Shown here piece after piece: positions 54,007 to 64,000 of a stretch of 64,000 nucleotides of DNA (position 1 is its first letter; each line of letters begins with the position of its first letter). Location: NCBI GenBank assembly GCA_900113425.1, contig FOZF01000002.1, positions 124,001 through 188,000 of the forward strand. The letters run 5' to 3'. A program made the translations under genes and the position numbers. The stretch is from Stenotrophomonas maltophilia. GTDB lineage: Bacteria; Pseudomonadota; Gammaproteobacteria; Xanthomonadales; Xanthomonadaceae. The notes under the pieces were generated by a model, which did no database searches, was not told where the DNA came from, and saw only the letters and a program-made list of their open reading frames with translations.

Positions 54007-54142
54007 TACTGCACGTTAACAGGTCAACGTGAATTGGCGATAGCCGCAGATGAGGGGCACTGTGTCCCGTATTCAGCGTCCCCCGCCTGCTGGCGCTTCC
54101 CGCTTCGCCACGGGGCGACCGGGCGCAGCCCGGCCGGGCCTC

Positions 54143-55027
54143 TCAATCCTGCTCGCGGTGATAGGTGGCCACGTCTTCCCAGCCCATTTCGCGGGCATGC
54201 CGGGCCATCCGCTCGGCCAGATAGACCGAGCGGTGCTTGCCGCCGGTGCAGCCGAAGGCCACGGTCACGTAGCTGCGGGTGCCGTCGCCCAGTTTCGGCA
54301 GCCAGGTATCGAGAAACCCCATCAGCTGTGCGAGGTAGCACTGCACGTCCGGCTGGGCTTCCAGGTAGTCGCGCACGCCCGGCTCGCGGCCACTGAGCGC
54401 ACGCAGCTCGGGATCCCAGTGCGGATTGGGCAGCACCCGCGCATCGAAGACGAAATCCGCTTCGGCCGGCACGCCGCGCTTGTAGGCGAACGATTCGAAC
54501 AGCAGCGACAGTCGGGTTGCGTGGTCCAGCGTGAACTCGGTGATGATCCGGCGGCGCAGCTGGTGCACGTTGAGTGCGCTGGTGTCGATGATCGCGTCGG
54601 CCTCCTGGCGCAGCGGTGCGATCAGTTCGCGCTCGCGGGCGATCGCTTCCGGCAACGACAGACCGAGCTGGCTGAGTGGATGGCGGCGACGGGTGTCGGC
54701 ATAGCGCTTGAGCACGGCCTCGTCGCTGGCTTCGAAGAACAGCACCTTGGTTTCCACGCCGGCGTCGGTGGCCAGTTGCCGCCAATTGGCCAGCTGGCTC
54801 AGGTCGGCCTGGCCACGCACGTCGATGCCGACCGCCAGCCGGCGCGGAGCGGCGCCGTCATGGTGGGCCAGCAGGCTGCGCACGAAGTCCGGCAACAGCT
54901 GGATCGGCAGGTTGTCCGAGCAGTAGTAGTCCTGGTCCTCAAACGTCTTCAGGGCGACGGATTTACCCGAGCCGGACAGGCCGCTGACGATGATCAGGGT
55001 CGGGGCGGTGGGGGCAGCGGTGCTCAT
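54143..55027 (-). CDS. rapZ: RNase adaptor protein RapZ
   Basis: A 294-residue P-loop protein. Walker A is GLSGSGKS at 16-23, a Walker B-like region follows, and the C-terminal [17 protein letters not shown] forms the phosphate-binding fold that senses glucosamine-6-phosphate in enterics. There it guides RNase E to the sRNA GlmZ. No GlmZ is known to me in xanthomonads, so the RNA target here is open. It lies between hprK and ptsH, as in many proteobacteria. Confidence 0.95.
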   Translation of the reverse strand: MSTAAPTAPTLIIVSGLSGSGKSVALKTFEDQDYYCSDNLPIQLLPDFVRSLLAHHDGAAPRRLAVGIDVRGQADLSQLANWRQLATDAGVETKVLFFEASDEAVLKRYADTRRRHPLSQLGLSLPEAIARERELIAPLRQEADAIIDTSALNVHQLRRRIITEFTLDHATRLSLLFESFAYKRGVPAEADFVFDARVLPNPHWDPELRALSGREPGVRDYLEAQPDVQCYLAQLMGFLDTWLPKLGDGTRSYVTVAFGCTGGKHRSVYLAERMARHAREMGWEDVATYHREQD

Positions 55028-55054
55028 GGACAGACTCTTAGAAGGCCAGGGAAA

Positions 55055-56005
55055 TCAGGGTGTTCGCCGTTCCAGCAGGTTGCTGTGGCGCGCGATGAAC
55101 ATCGCGGCCGGGTCGATGCCCTTGGTGCGCAGGATATGCAGGCGGGTGGCCGCCTCGGTCAGCACGGCCAGGTTGCGGCCGGGCATCACCGGCAGCGTGA
55201 TCAGCGGCACGTCCAGGTCCAGCACATGGCGGGTACCGGAATCGCCGGTCAGGCGTTCGTAGCCATGCGGAGTGGGCTCGGTCATCGGCTTGGTCAGGTG
55301 GACGATCAGCCGAAGGTACTTGTTCTTCTTTACAGCCGTGTCGCCGAACATCTCGCGCACGTTCAGCACGCCCAGGCCGCGTACTTCCAGCAGGTCCTGC
55401 AGCAGTTCCGGGCAGGTGCCGTCGAGCACGTCCGGCGCGATCTGGGTGAATTCAGGCGCATCATCGGCCACCAGGCGGTGGCCTCGGCTGAGCAGTTCCA
55501 GCGCCAGCTCGCTCTTGCCCGACCCGGCTTCGCCGGTGATCAGCACGCCGATGGAGTAGATCTCCATGAACACGCCGTGCAGGATCACCCGCGGCGCCAG
55601 CGTGCGTGCCAGGTGGTAGGAAAGATGATTGAGCAGTTCGTGGCCGCGCTTGGGGGATACCCACAGCGGCGTGCCCGACTCGTCGGCGGCCGCGCGCAGG
55701 TCTTCCGGACAGGGCTGGTTGCGGGTGATCACCAGCGCCAGCGGGTGCGACTGCATGAGCTTTTCGATCGTCTCCCAGCGCTGGCGCGGTTCCAGCGCGT
55801 CCAGCCAGGACAGTTCCTCGGTGCCCAGGATCTGCACTTTGTTGGGGTAGATCGCGTTGAGGTAGCCCGCCAGCGAGGGGCGGCGGGAGACGGTGTTACC
55901 GGCCTCGAGCTCACGCTTCTCGCCGGATTTTCCCGCCACCCAGCGCAGGCCGAGGCGTTCGCGCTGCTGTTCGAACAGTTCGCGTGCGGTGATGCTGGTA
56001 TTCAT
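55055..56005 (-). CDS. hprK: HPr kinase/phosphorylase
   Basis: A 316-residue bifunctional enzyme that phosphorylates HPr on Ser46 and reverses it. Walker A is GEAGSGKS at 158-165, and the HprK signature [16 protein letters not shown] follows. It overlaps ptsN by 4 bp (ATGA). Its presence in a gammaproteobacterium, next to PTS-Ntr genes and RapZ, points to a regulatory rather than sugar-uptake PTS. Confidence 0.96.
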   Translation of the reverse strand: MNTSITARELFEQQRERLGLRWVAGKSGEKRELEAGNTVSRRPSLAGYLNAIYPNKVQILGTEELSWLDALEPRQRWETIEKLMQSHPLALVITRNQPCPEDLRAAADESGTPLWVSPKRGHELLNHLSYHLARTLAPRVILHGVFMEIYSIGVLITGEAGSGKSELALELLSRGHRLVADDAPEFTQIAPDVLDGTCPELLQDLLEVRGLGVLNVREMFGDTAVKKNKYLRLIVHLTKPMTEPTPHGYERLTGDSGTRHVLDLDVPLITLPVMPGRNLAVLTEAATRLHILRTKGIDPAAMFIARHSNLLERRTP

Positions 56006-56454
56006 GCGGCACTCGCCGGGGGCGTGAGATCCAGGGCCTGACGCAGTGCCCGCGCGTCGCCGGCGGCGCGCAGCGCCTCGCGGATGGCGGGGGCGGAGAA
56101 CAGTTCGGCCAGTTCGGACAGCAGCATCAGGTGCTGGTGGGTGTAGTGGGCCGGAACGGCCATCGCGAACACCAGGTCGACCGGCTCGTCGCCCCCGAAG
56201 TCGACGGGGGCCTCCAGTCGCAGCAGGGCGCCGCGTGGGCGGTCCAGGGTCGGCGCGCGGCCATGCGGGATGGCGATGCCGCAACCGATCGCGGTGCTGC
56301 CCAGCGCCTCGCGCTGGCACAGGTTCAGATAGATCTGTTCGGCATTGGCCTGGCGGCAGGCCAGCAACCCGGCTGCGGCCTTGAGGACGCTGTCGCGGTC
56401 GGTGGCCGTGCAGAGCTGGGTCTGCACGGCCGCCAGGAGGTCAGTCAGGGGCAT
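56002..56454 (-). CDS. ptsN: PTS-Ntr EIIA protein PtsN
   Basis: A 150-residue EIIA-Ntr with phospho-acceptor His64 in GIAIPHGRA. It regulates K+ transport and nitrogen- or RpoN-linked functions depending on phosphorylation. It lies between hpf and hprK in the rpoN block. The N-terminus is shorter than some relatives but includes the catalytic region. Confidence 0.94.
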   Translation of the reverse strand: MPLTDLLAAVQTQLCTATDRDSVLKAAAGLLACRQANAEQIYLNLCQREALGSTAIGCGIAIPHGRAPTLDRPRGALLRLEAPVDFGGDEPVDLVFAMAVPAHYTHQHLMLLSELAELFSAPAIREALRAAGDARALRQALDLTPPASAA

Positions 56455-56475
56455 GTCTGCGGGGAACGGTGGCGA

Positions 56476-56793
56476 TCAGCCGCCATTGTCACCCACCGGC
56501 AGCGGTGCGTGCTGCTGTTTTTTCTCCTTGTGCTTGATCACCAGGCGGTCAAGCTTGTCCGCCAGCAGGTCGATCGCGGCGTACATGGTCTGGCCGCCGG
56601 CCTCGGCGTGCAGGGTCTGGCCGGGAATGTTGAGGCTGGCGTCGACGTGGTGTTCGGTCTTCTGCAGCTTGAGGGTCACCCGCGCTTCGCAGTGCTGGTC
56701 GAAGTGCTTTCCGATCCGGGCCAGCTTCTCCTCTACATAGGACTGCAGGGCCGGGGTGACTTCGACGTCTTTGCCAAACGTTTCGATGCGCAT
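56476..56793 (-). CDS. hpf: Ribosome hibernation promoting factor
   Basis: A 105-residue short HPF/RaiA-family protein that dimerises or silences ribosomes in stationary phase. The fold is marked by VTPALQSYVEEKLARIGKHF and AAIDLLADKLDRLVIKHKEK. The start ATG has AGGAGAAA upstream. The position directly downstream of rpoN is conserved across proteobacteria. Confidence 0.95.
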   Translation of the reverse strand: MRIETFGKDVEVTPALQSYVEEKLARIGKHFDQHCEARVTLKLQKTEHHVDASLNIPGQTLHAEAGGQTMYAAIDLLADKLDRLVIKHKEKKQQHAPLPVGDNGG

Positions 56794-56851
56794 CGGGTTT
56801 CTCCTGTGTTCGGATGTGCCAATGAACCTCTCCGCCGGGCGCGGCGGTGCG

Positions 56852-58276
56852 TCAAGCGATTCTGACCCTTTCGTGCGAGGCGGAAATGTTCATGGCTTCA
56901 CGATACTTCGCCACGGTGCGTCGCGCCACTGGAATTCCCGACGACTTGAGCAGGTCAGCCAGCTTGGCGTCAGAAAGGGGCTTGCGCGGGTTTTCGTCGT
57001 CGATCAGGCGCCGGATCATCGCCTGGATGGCGGTGCTGGATGCCTCACCGCCGCCTTCGGTATCGATGCCAGATGCGAAGAACGCGCGCAGTGGCAGGGT
57101 GCCGCGTGGGGTCCGTACATGCTTGCGGGCGATCGCCCGCGAAATGGTGGATTCGTGCAGGCCCAGTTCGGCGGCGATCTCACGCAGGGTGAGCGGGCGC
57201 AGTGCCTGTTCGCCGAACTCCAGGAAGCCGGACTGCTGCAGGATCAGGCAGCGCACCACCCGCAGCAGGGTCTCGCCACGCTGCTGCAGGCCTTTCAGCA
57301 GCCAGCGCGCCTCCTGCAGCTGGGCGCGCAGGTAGCCGGCGTCGGCCTCACCGCAGCGGCGGATCATCTGTTCGTAACCGCGGTGGATGACCACCTTCGG
57401 CCCGGCATGGCCGGCCAGCGCGGCGCGCCACACGCCGTTCTGCCGCCAGACGACCACGTCCGGCACCACGTAGGTGTCCTGCGACAGCGGCGCGATCTGG
57501 GTGCCCGGACGCGGGTCCAGCGACCGCAGCAGGGCCACGGCGGTCTCGACGTCGGCCAGGGGCTGCCGGAGTTCGTGCGCCAGCCCGGCCACGCCGCTGC
57601 GCGGCAGCCGTTCCAGCGGCCCGGCAGCGACCTGTCGTGCCAGGGCAAGGCCCGGTGTGTCGGCCGCCAGTACGTCCAGTTGCAGCTGCAGGCATTCGCC
57701 CAGGCTGCGTGCCGCTACACCGACCGGATCGAAGCGCTGGATCTGGTGCAGTACGGTGAGGATCTCGTCCTCGCCGGCGTGGATCGCCGGCAGCAGGGTC
57801 TCGGCGATGGTGGACAGCGGTTCGCGCAGGTAGCCATCGTCGTCCAGGGCGTCGATCAGTGCGGCGCCGATGCTGCGGTCACGTGCGGACAGATGCGACA
57901 GGTGCAGCTGCCACAGCAGGTGGTCGGCCAGGGTCTCGGTTTCGGCCACGCGTTCGGCTGCGCTGCCGCTGTCGTCATCGTCGTCGAAGCTGCCGCCGCT
58001 GCCGGCGGTGCTCCAGTCCAGTTCCGCCGGTGCCCAGTCGTCCTCCTGGCCGGCGTCGGCGCGTTCGGGCGGGGCGTCATCGCCGGTGCCATCGTCGCCG
58101 GCAGCCGCATCGTTCTCGTTGCCTTCGGCCCAGTCCAGCAGCGGATTGCTCTCCACCGCCTGGGCGATCTCCAGCTCCAGCTCGGTGCTGGACATCTGCA
58201 GCAGCTTGATCGCCTGCTGCAGCTGGGGCGTGAGCACCAGCTGCTGTCCCAACGATGTCTGCAGCCGAGTCTTCAT
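56852..58276 (-). CDS. rpoN: RNA polymerase sigma-54 factor
   Basis: A 474-residue sigma-54. Region I is Gln-rich (TSLGQQLVLTPQLQQAIKLLQ), region II is acidic (residues 50-110), the helix-turn-helix LTLREIAAELGLHESTISRA is in region III, and the RpoN box ARRTVAKYRE lies at residues 451-460. The ATG at 58276 gives MKTRLQTSL. It would direct flagellar, pilin and nitrogen genes with enhancer-binding proteins. It lies downstream of lptB. Confidence 0.97.
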   Translation of the reverse strand: MKTRLQTSLGQQLVLTPQLQQAIKLLQMSSTELELEIAQAVESNPLLDWAEGNENDAAAGDDGTGDDAPPERADAGQEDDWAPAELDWSTAGSGGSFDDDDDSGSAAERVAETETLADHLLWQLHLSHLSARDRSIGAALIDALDDDGYLREPLSTIAETLLPAIHAGEDEILTVLHQIQRFDPVGVAARSLGECLQLQLDVLAADTPGLALARQVAAGPLERLPRSGVAGLAHELRQPLADVETAVALLRSLDPRPGTQIAPLSQDTYVVPDVVVWRQNGVWRAALAGHAGPKVVIHRGYEQMIRRCGEADAGYLRAQLQEARWLLKGLQQRGETLLRVVRCLILQQSGFLEFGEQALRPLTLREIAAELGLHESTISRAIARKHVRTPRGTLPLRAFFASGIDTEGGGEASSTAIQAMIRRLIDDENPRKPLSDAKLADLLKSSGIPVARRTVAKYREAMNISASHERVRIA

Positions 58277-58316
58277 GCCTGTGCCGAAGAGGGGGGATGG
58301 AACCCGGCAGCTGCGG

Positions 58317-59036
58317 TCACAGCTTGAACGAGTCCCCAAGGTAGACGCGACGTACGTCGGCATTGTCCAGGATCGATTCCGGCGAACCCTGGGCCAGTAC
58401 GGTGCCCTCGGCGAGGATATACGCGCGGTCGCAGATTCCCAAGGTCTCGCGCACGTTGTGGTCGGTGATCAGCACACCGATGCCACGCTGCTTGAGGTGG
58501 GTGACGATGCGCTGGATCTCGCCGACCGAGATCGGATCGACACCGGCAAACGGTTCGTCGAGCAGGATCAGCCGCGGCTGCGCCGCCAGCGCGCGGGCGA
58601 TTTCGCAGCGGCGGCGCTCGCCGCCGGACAGGCTGGCGCCGAGCTGTTCGGACACATGGCCCAGTTGCAGTTCGTCCAGCAGGCTGTTCAACTCGCGCTC
58701 GCGGCCGGCCGAATCCAGGTCCTCGCGCAGTTCCAGCACCAGGCGGATGTTGTCGGCCACGGTCAGCTTGCGGAACACCGAGGGCTCCTGCGGCAGGTAG
58801 CCCACGCCCTGCTTGGCACGGGTGTACATCGGATCGCCGGTGATGTCCTTGCCATCGAGCACGATGCTGCCGGCATCGGCGGCGACCAGGCCGACGATCA
58901 TGTAGAAGCAGGTGGTCTTGCCGGCACCGTTGGGGCCGAGCAGGCCGACCACTTCGCCCGCTTCGAGGGTGAGCCCGAAGTCCTTGACGACCTCACGTTG
59001 CTTGTAGCGCTTGCGCAGGCCCTTGGCGACGAGCAT
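58317..59036 (-). CDS. lptB: LPS export ABC transporter ATPase LptB
   Basis: A 239-residue ABC ATPase with Walker [11 protein letters not shown]-loop [10 protein letters not shown], signature LSGGERRR and Walker [13 protein letters not shown]. It powers LPS extraction from the inner membrane with LptFG. Its ATG overlaps the lptA stop by one base (TAATG). Confidence 0.97.
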   Translation of the reverse strand: MLVAKGLRKRYKQREVVKDFGLTLEAGEVVGLLGPNGAGKTTCFYMIVGLVAADAGSIVLDGKDITGDPMYTRAKQGVGYLPQEPSVFRKLTVADNIRLVLELREDLDSAGRERELNSLLDELQLGHVSEQLGASLSGGERRRCEIARALAAQPRLILLDEPFAGVDPISVGEIQRIVTHLKQRGIGVLITDHNVRETLGICDRAYILAEGTVLAQGSPESILDNADVRRVYLGDSFKL

Positions 59037-59569
59037 TACTTCCGGCTCCCGGCCGGCTGCGCCGGCGTGGTGGTGGCGGCAGGCGTCTTGTTCTTGGGCG
59101 GGATCACGGTGCGCACGCGGCTGCCGTCGCCGCCGGAGTTCATCTCGCCGGTACGGGTGTTGTAGACCATGCGTTGCCCGGCGTTGGTGCCGCGTGCGCT
59201 GGTGACCTTGTAGTTGCCGGTGAGGGTGATGATCTCGGTCTTGATGTCGTAGTCGATGCGGTCGGCGAGTGCATCCATCCAGGTGCCGTCATCGAGCTGC
59301 TGCTTCAACTTCGCCTGCTTGCCGGTGAACACCACGCGCACCGGCTCGCCGTCCTTGAGATAGATCTCCGCTTCGGACGAGCGCAGGTCCAGCGTGCCCT
59401 GGGTGATGATCACGCCCTGCGACAGCACGGTCTTGCCGTCGCCGGTGAGCATGCCGTTCTGTGCGCCGGCATCGATGTTCATGGGCTCGTTGCGGTCGGT
59501 CGACTTCGCCTGCGCGAGGGCGGGGACAAGAAGACTGAGTGCGAGCATGGCTGCAAAGGGGATCTTCAT
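59036..59569 (-). CDS. lptA: Periplasmic LPS transport protein LptA
   Basis: A 177-residue OstA-fold protein with a signal peptide ([21 protein letters not shown]) and the conserved [16 protein letters not shown] and LTGNYKV blocks. It bridges the periplasm between LptC and LptD. It is coupled to lptB by an overlapping stop and start. The C-terminus is Thr/Pro-rich. Confidence 0.94.
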   Translation of the reverse strand: MKIPFAAMLALSLLVPALAQAKSTDRNEPMNIDAGAQNGMLTGDGKTVLSQGVIITQGTLDLRSSEAEIYLKDGEPVRVVFTGKQAKLKQQLDDGTWMDALADRIDYDIKTEIITLTGNYKVTSARGTNAGQRMVYNTRTGEMNSGGDGSRVRTVIPPKNKTPAATTTPAQPAGSRK

Positions 59570-59673
59570 CGGGGTCCGTTCTGCCGGTGGTGGCTGCCCG
59601 GTCAGGAGGGCAGCGCGGGTGGGGGCTGCCGGCGCCGCGCCTGTCCAGAGACGTCGCGGGCCGGGCGGCGGAA

Positions 59674-60249
59674 TCAGCGTCTGGGCGTGTAGCGACCCTT
59701 GGACTGGCTGAGGAAATGATACGTGTTGTTCTTCGAATCCACCTCGAACCCGACGCCGGACTGCTCCATGCCCGGGCGGGTCATGGTCACCAGGGCGTCG
59801 GTCCGGGCCCGGCTCTCCTTGGGGAACACGTCCAGATGGTCGGTGCGGAAGGTGGTCGGCACGACGCCGGGGGCAGCCGGACTGTCGCCCGCCACCTTGC
59901 CGCGCAGTTTCAGTTCGTCCCCCTTGGCGCTCAGCCAGCCGGTCTCCGCGCGCAGTGTCCAGTGCCTGCCGTCCTTGTCGGGCATCTCGAACAGTGGCGT
60001 GGCGATGTTGATGGTCTGGTCGCCGCGCTGCCGCTCCAGCCGCGGCGCGCGCAGGGTGGTCGATTCCTTGCCCTGTTCGTCGAGGGCGACGATCTGGAAG
60101 TCGTGCAGGATGTAATCCACGCCGACCTCCTGGCCGCTCTGCGCCGGGCCCTTGTCGCGGTTGCGCAGCGCGGCCCAGCTGCTGAGCAGGGCCGCCAGCA
60201 GCAGGCCGATGCCGAGCACGGTGCGCCAGTTCACGGTCGGTGCGTTCAT
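59674..60249 (-). CDS. lptC: LPS export protein LptC
   Basis: A 191-residue bitopic protein: one N-terminal membrane helix (about 10-27) and a periplasmic beta-jellyroll (VDYILHDFQIVALDEQGK onward). It passes LPS from LptBFG to LptA. It overlaps kdsC by 4 bp and is followed by lptA after 104 bp. Confidence 0.92.
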   Translation of the reverse strand: MNAPTVNWRTVLGIGLLLAALLSSWAALRNRDKGPAQSGQEVGVDYILHDFQIVALDEQGKESTTLRAPRLERQRGDQTINIATPLFEMPDKDGRHWTLRAETGWLSAKGDELKLRGKVAGDSPAAPGVVPTTFRTDHLDVFPKESRARTDALVTMTRPGMEQSGVGFEVDSKNNTYHFLSQSKGRYTPRR

Positions 60250-60794
60250 GCGCCGTACCTCGCCAGGACCGACGCGACATGACCCTGCGCGGCCAGCAGC
60301 ACGTCGCACAGCTCACGCGCCGCGCCGCGCCCGCCTTCGGAACGGGTCTGCCAGTGCACGCGTTCGGCGATCCACGGATGGGCATTGGCCGGCGCCACGG
60401 CCAGGCCGACCGCACCCAGGGGCGCCAGGTCCGGCAGGTCATCGCCAAGGAAGGCGACCTGTTCCAGGCCGATGCCGCGCTGGGCACACAGGGCCTGCAC
60501 GCTGGCCAGCTTGTCGCCCACGGCGATGTGGGTATCGATGCCGAGGTCGGCACCGCGCCTGAGCGCGGACTGGCTGTTGCGCGCGGTGATCAGCACGGGG
60601 TGGATGCCGTGCTGCTGCAGCAGTTTCAGGCCCAGGCCGTCCTGCACGAAATACGCCTTGCTCTCGTTGCCGTCCTGGTCGTAGTACAGCCGACCGTCGG
60701 TGAGGGTACCGTCCACGTCGAAGCAGGCCATGCGGATCCGCGCCGCAGTGGCGTGCAGGTGGGCGGGGAAGGCGGGCAGGGGGGACCAGGGCAT
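60246..60794 (-). CDS. kdsC: 3-deoxy-D-manno-octulosonate 8-phosphate phosphatase
   Basis: A 182-residue HAD phosphatase making Kdo for LPS. Motif I is FDVDGTLTDG with Asp26 and Asp28, motif II lies in PVLITARNS, and motif IV in FLGDDLPDL. It has no cap domain, as expected for KdsC. It is coupled to lptC by overlap. Confidence 0.95.
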   Translation of the reverse strand: MPWSPLPAFPAHLHATAARIRMACFDVDGTLTDGRLYYDQDGNESKAYFVQDGLGLKLLQQHGIHPVLITARNSQSALRRGADLGIDTHIAVGDKLASVQALCAQRGIGLEQVAFLGDDLPDLAPLGAVGLAVAPANAHPWIAERVHWQTRSEGGRGAARELCDVLLAAQGHVASVLARYGA

Positions 60795-60860
60795 CAGGAC
60801 GTTGGACTCGATCAGGGCAGGTGTGGAGTTACAGACTGAATGGGGTCTACGGACTGTCGG

Positions 60861-61862
60861 TTAAACCACCCGGGCCCGCAACAGGTCATGAATGTTCAGG
60901 GCGCCGACGGCGCGGCCCTGGTCATCGACCACGATCAGGCCGTTGATCTGCTGGGTTTCCATCTGCCGGGCGGCCTCCACCGCCAGCTGGTCGGCGCCGA
61001 TGGTGCGGGGGTTGCGCGTCATCACATCGGCGATCTTTGCCGTGCGCACGTCCAGCGCACTGTCCAGTGCCCGGCGCAGGTCACCGTCGGTGAACAGGCC
61101 GATCAGCACGCCCTCGGCATCGACCACGGCGGTCATGCCCAGGCGCTTGCGGCTCATCTCCACCAGTGCCTCGCTGAGGCTGGCGCCGGCATCCACCTTG
61201 GGCAGATCGGCACCGGTATGCATGACGTCGGTGATATGCAGCAGCAGGCGTCGGCCGAGGCTGCCGGCCGGGTGCGAGCGGGCGAAATCGTCAGCGGTGA
61301 AGCCGCGGGCGTCCAGCAGGGCCACCGCCAGCGCGTCTCCCATCGCCAGCGAGGCGGTGGTGCTCGAGGTCGGAGCCAGTGCCAGCGGGCAGGCCTCGGC
61401 CGGCACGCTGACGTCCAGGTGGACGTCGGCGGCGGTCGCCAGGCTGGACTGCGGGCGGCCGGTCATGGAAATCAACACGTTGCCCTGGCGCTTGAGCACC
61501 GGCAGCAGCATCAGCACTTCGTCCGATTCGCCCGAATAGGACAGGGCCAGCACCACGTCGGCTTCGGTGATCATGCCCAGGTCGCCATGGCCGGCCTCGC
61601 CCGGGTGCACGTAAAACGCCGGGGTACCGGTCGACGCCAGGGTCGCTGCGATCTTGCGCGCCACATGGCCCGACTTGCCCATGCCGGTGGCGACCACCCG
61701 TCCGCGGCTGCCCAGGATCACCTGGCAGGCCTTCTGGAACGGCTCGCCCAGGCGCTCGGCGACCGCCTGCAGTGCCTGCTGCTCGATCTCGAACACGCGG
61801 CGGCCGCTGGCCACCAGGGCGGCCGGCTCGACGGAACGGGGGGGCGGGAGGGACTCGGCCAT
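60861..61862 (-). CDS. kdsD: Arabinose-5-phosphate isomerase
   Basis: A 333-residue enzyme converting ribulose-5-phosphate to arabinose-5-phosphate for Kdo. The SIS domain (residues 40-190) has GMGKSGHVARKIAATLAST and SYSGESDE, followed by two CBS domains (about 210-330). It sits upstream of kdsC in the Kdo/LPS block and is divergent from ibaG. Confidence 0.96.
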   Translation of the reverse strand: MAESLPPPRSVEPAALVASGRRVFEIEQQALQAVAERLGEPFQKACQVILGSRGRVVATGMGKSGHVARKIAATLASTGTPAFYVHPGEAGHGDLGMITEADVVLALSYSGESDEVLMLLPVLKRQGNVLISMTGRPQSSLATAADVHLDVSVPAEACPLALAPTSSTTASLAMGDALAVALLDARGFTADDFARSHPAGSLGRRLLLHITDVMHTGADLPKVDAGASLSEALVEMSRKRLGMTAVVDAEGVLIGLFTDGDLRRALDSALDVRTAKIADVMTRNPRTIGADQLAVEAARQMETQQINGLIVVDDQGRAVGALNIHDLLRARVV

Positions 61863-61916
61863 GCGGACGCCACGCAGCGGAAGTAGAATGAGGGTTCATT
61901 TTATTAGGAAAGCCCG

Positions 61917-63749
<1,833 letters not shown>

Positions 63750-63750
63750 A

Positions 63751-63776
63751 AAACGCCCGCGCAAGCGGGCGTTTTC
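63751..63776 (+). terminator. Rho-independent terminator after the murA operon
   Basis: AAACGCCCGC / GCGGGCGTTTTC with a GCAA loop and a T4 run begins 2 bp after the EF-hand protein stop. Confidence 0.92.
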
Positions 63777-63790
63777 TTCACGCGGGGCCC

Positions 63791-63830
63791 GGGGTCGGAG
63801 CCCATCCCCGAGGGGATGGGCTCCGACCCC
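63791..63830. repeat. 19-bp perfect inverted repeat, GGGGTC...GACCCC family
   Basis: GGGGTCGGAGCCCATCCCC is repeated in perfect complement after a 2-bp centre. It lies between the murA-operon terminator and a convergent partial gene. It is related to the hairpin at 38153-38192. Confidence 0.8.
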
Positions 63831-63835
63831 GGCAC

Positions 63836-64000
63836 TCAGTTCATCGATCGGATGGTCAGGTCCAGCGCGTCGCGGCCGCTTTCCCGCTGCAGCATGCGCG
63901 CCGGCACCGGAAACTCCGGCACGATCCAGGCGATCAGCTCCTTGTTGCCATCGGCACGCGACACCTTGGTCGCCTCGTAGCTCTTGCCGCCCACGGTGAT
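63836..64000 (-). CDS. Partial gene, C-terminal 54 residues, unknown
   Basis: A minus-strand frame entering from the right edge and ending TGA at 63836-63838. The visible part reads GGKSYEATKVSRADGNKE, then WIVPEFPVPARMLQ and DLTIRSMN. The shape slightly recalls the C-terminus of DUF3108-type periplasmic proteins, but the fragment is too short to assign. It converges on the murA operon. Confidence 0.6.
   Translation of the reverse strand: MTVGGKSYEATKVSRADGNKELIAWIVPEFPVPARMLQRESGRDALDLTIRSMN

Noticed and set aside
51553..54396. Very long open frame antisense to ptsI-ptsH (about 947 codons)
   Set aside because: GC-rich shadow of conserved genes; composition is Arg/Gln/His-rich with no family features.

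Overview
The window is about 66% G+C chromosomal DNA from a gammaproteobacterium of the Xanthomonadaceae, most likely a member of the Stenotrophomonas maltophilia complex. The evidence is gene order (yceF/yceD-rpmF-fabH-x-fabD-fabG-acpP-fabF-pabB-mltG-tmk-holB-pilZ, and kdsD-kdsC-lptC-lptA-lptB-rpoN-hpf-ptsN-hprK-rapZ-ptsH-ptsI-mgtE), together with many GTAG-headed palindromes of the S. maltophilia REP (SMAG) type.

Layout. 1-2.8 kb: a truncated MoxR ATPase gene and a divergent GT-C glycosyltransferase. 2.8-14.6 kb: the envelope and fatty-acid block, starting with a Maf pyrophosphatase, yceD and rpmF. FabH, FabD, FabG, AcpP and FabF follow, with a degenerate kinase-like gene inserted and no plsX. 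PabB, MltG, Tmk, HolB and PilZ come last, the last four in 4-bp overlaps. 14.7 kb: tRNA-Val(CAC) with a clear promoter and terminator. 14.9-20.1 kb: an accessory segment with two unknown genes and, on the minus strand, an orphan type VI secretion cargo operon. That operon reads PAAR, DUF4123 adaptor, small unknown, Tox-REase-5-like nuclease, then two Imm52-like immunity genes. The two immunity genes share a 244-bp 3' segment that is 98% identical, although the rest of each gene is diverged.

20.5-38 kb: variable metabolism and uptake genes. These include a tautomerase, a His-rich DUF2946 protein with a TonB receptor and PepSY protein, and a DeoR/MFS pair facing a truncated Qnr-like pentapeptide gene. 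A methyltransferase, a glutathione S-transferase remnant and a second TonB receptor with a Fur-box match follow. The segment ends with a GFA protein, a DUF4105/lipase pair, SoxR with a divergent MFS pump, and an SDR/LysR pair.

38-49.5 kb: proC and yggS, the twitching ATPases pilT and pilU, an aldo-keto reductase, LysR, a YitT protein, tag, yqgE-ruvX-pyrB, and a REP-associated tyrosine transposase bracketed by its own palindromes. 49.5-64 kb: a CPXCG protein, mgtE, the PTS/HPr-kinase/RapZ/RpoN regulatory block, LPS transport (lptA, lptB, lptC) with Kdo synthesis (kdsC, kdsD), then ibaG-murA and a small EF-hand protein.

Two tandem REP arrays (45-bp and 41-bp periods) lie at 45.05-45.34 and 51.34-51.57 kb. 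The strongest leads are the mosaic immunity pair, the Qnr-like remnant with its 10-bp-phased operator candidate, the REP arrays with the transposase, and the kinase-like protein lacking its catalytic Asp inside the fab cluster.
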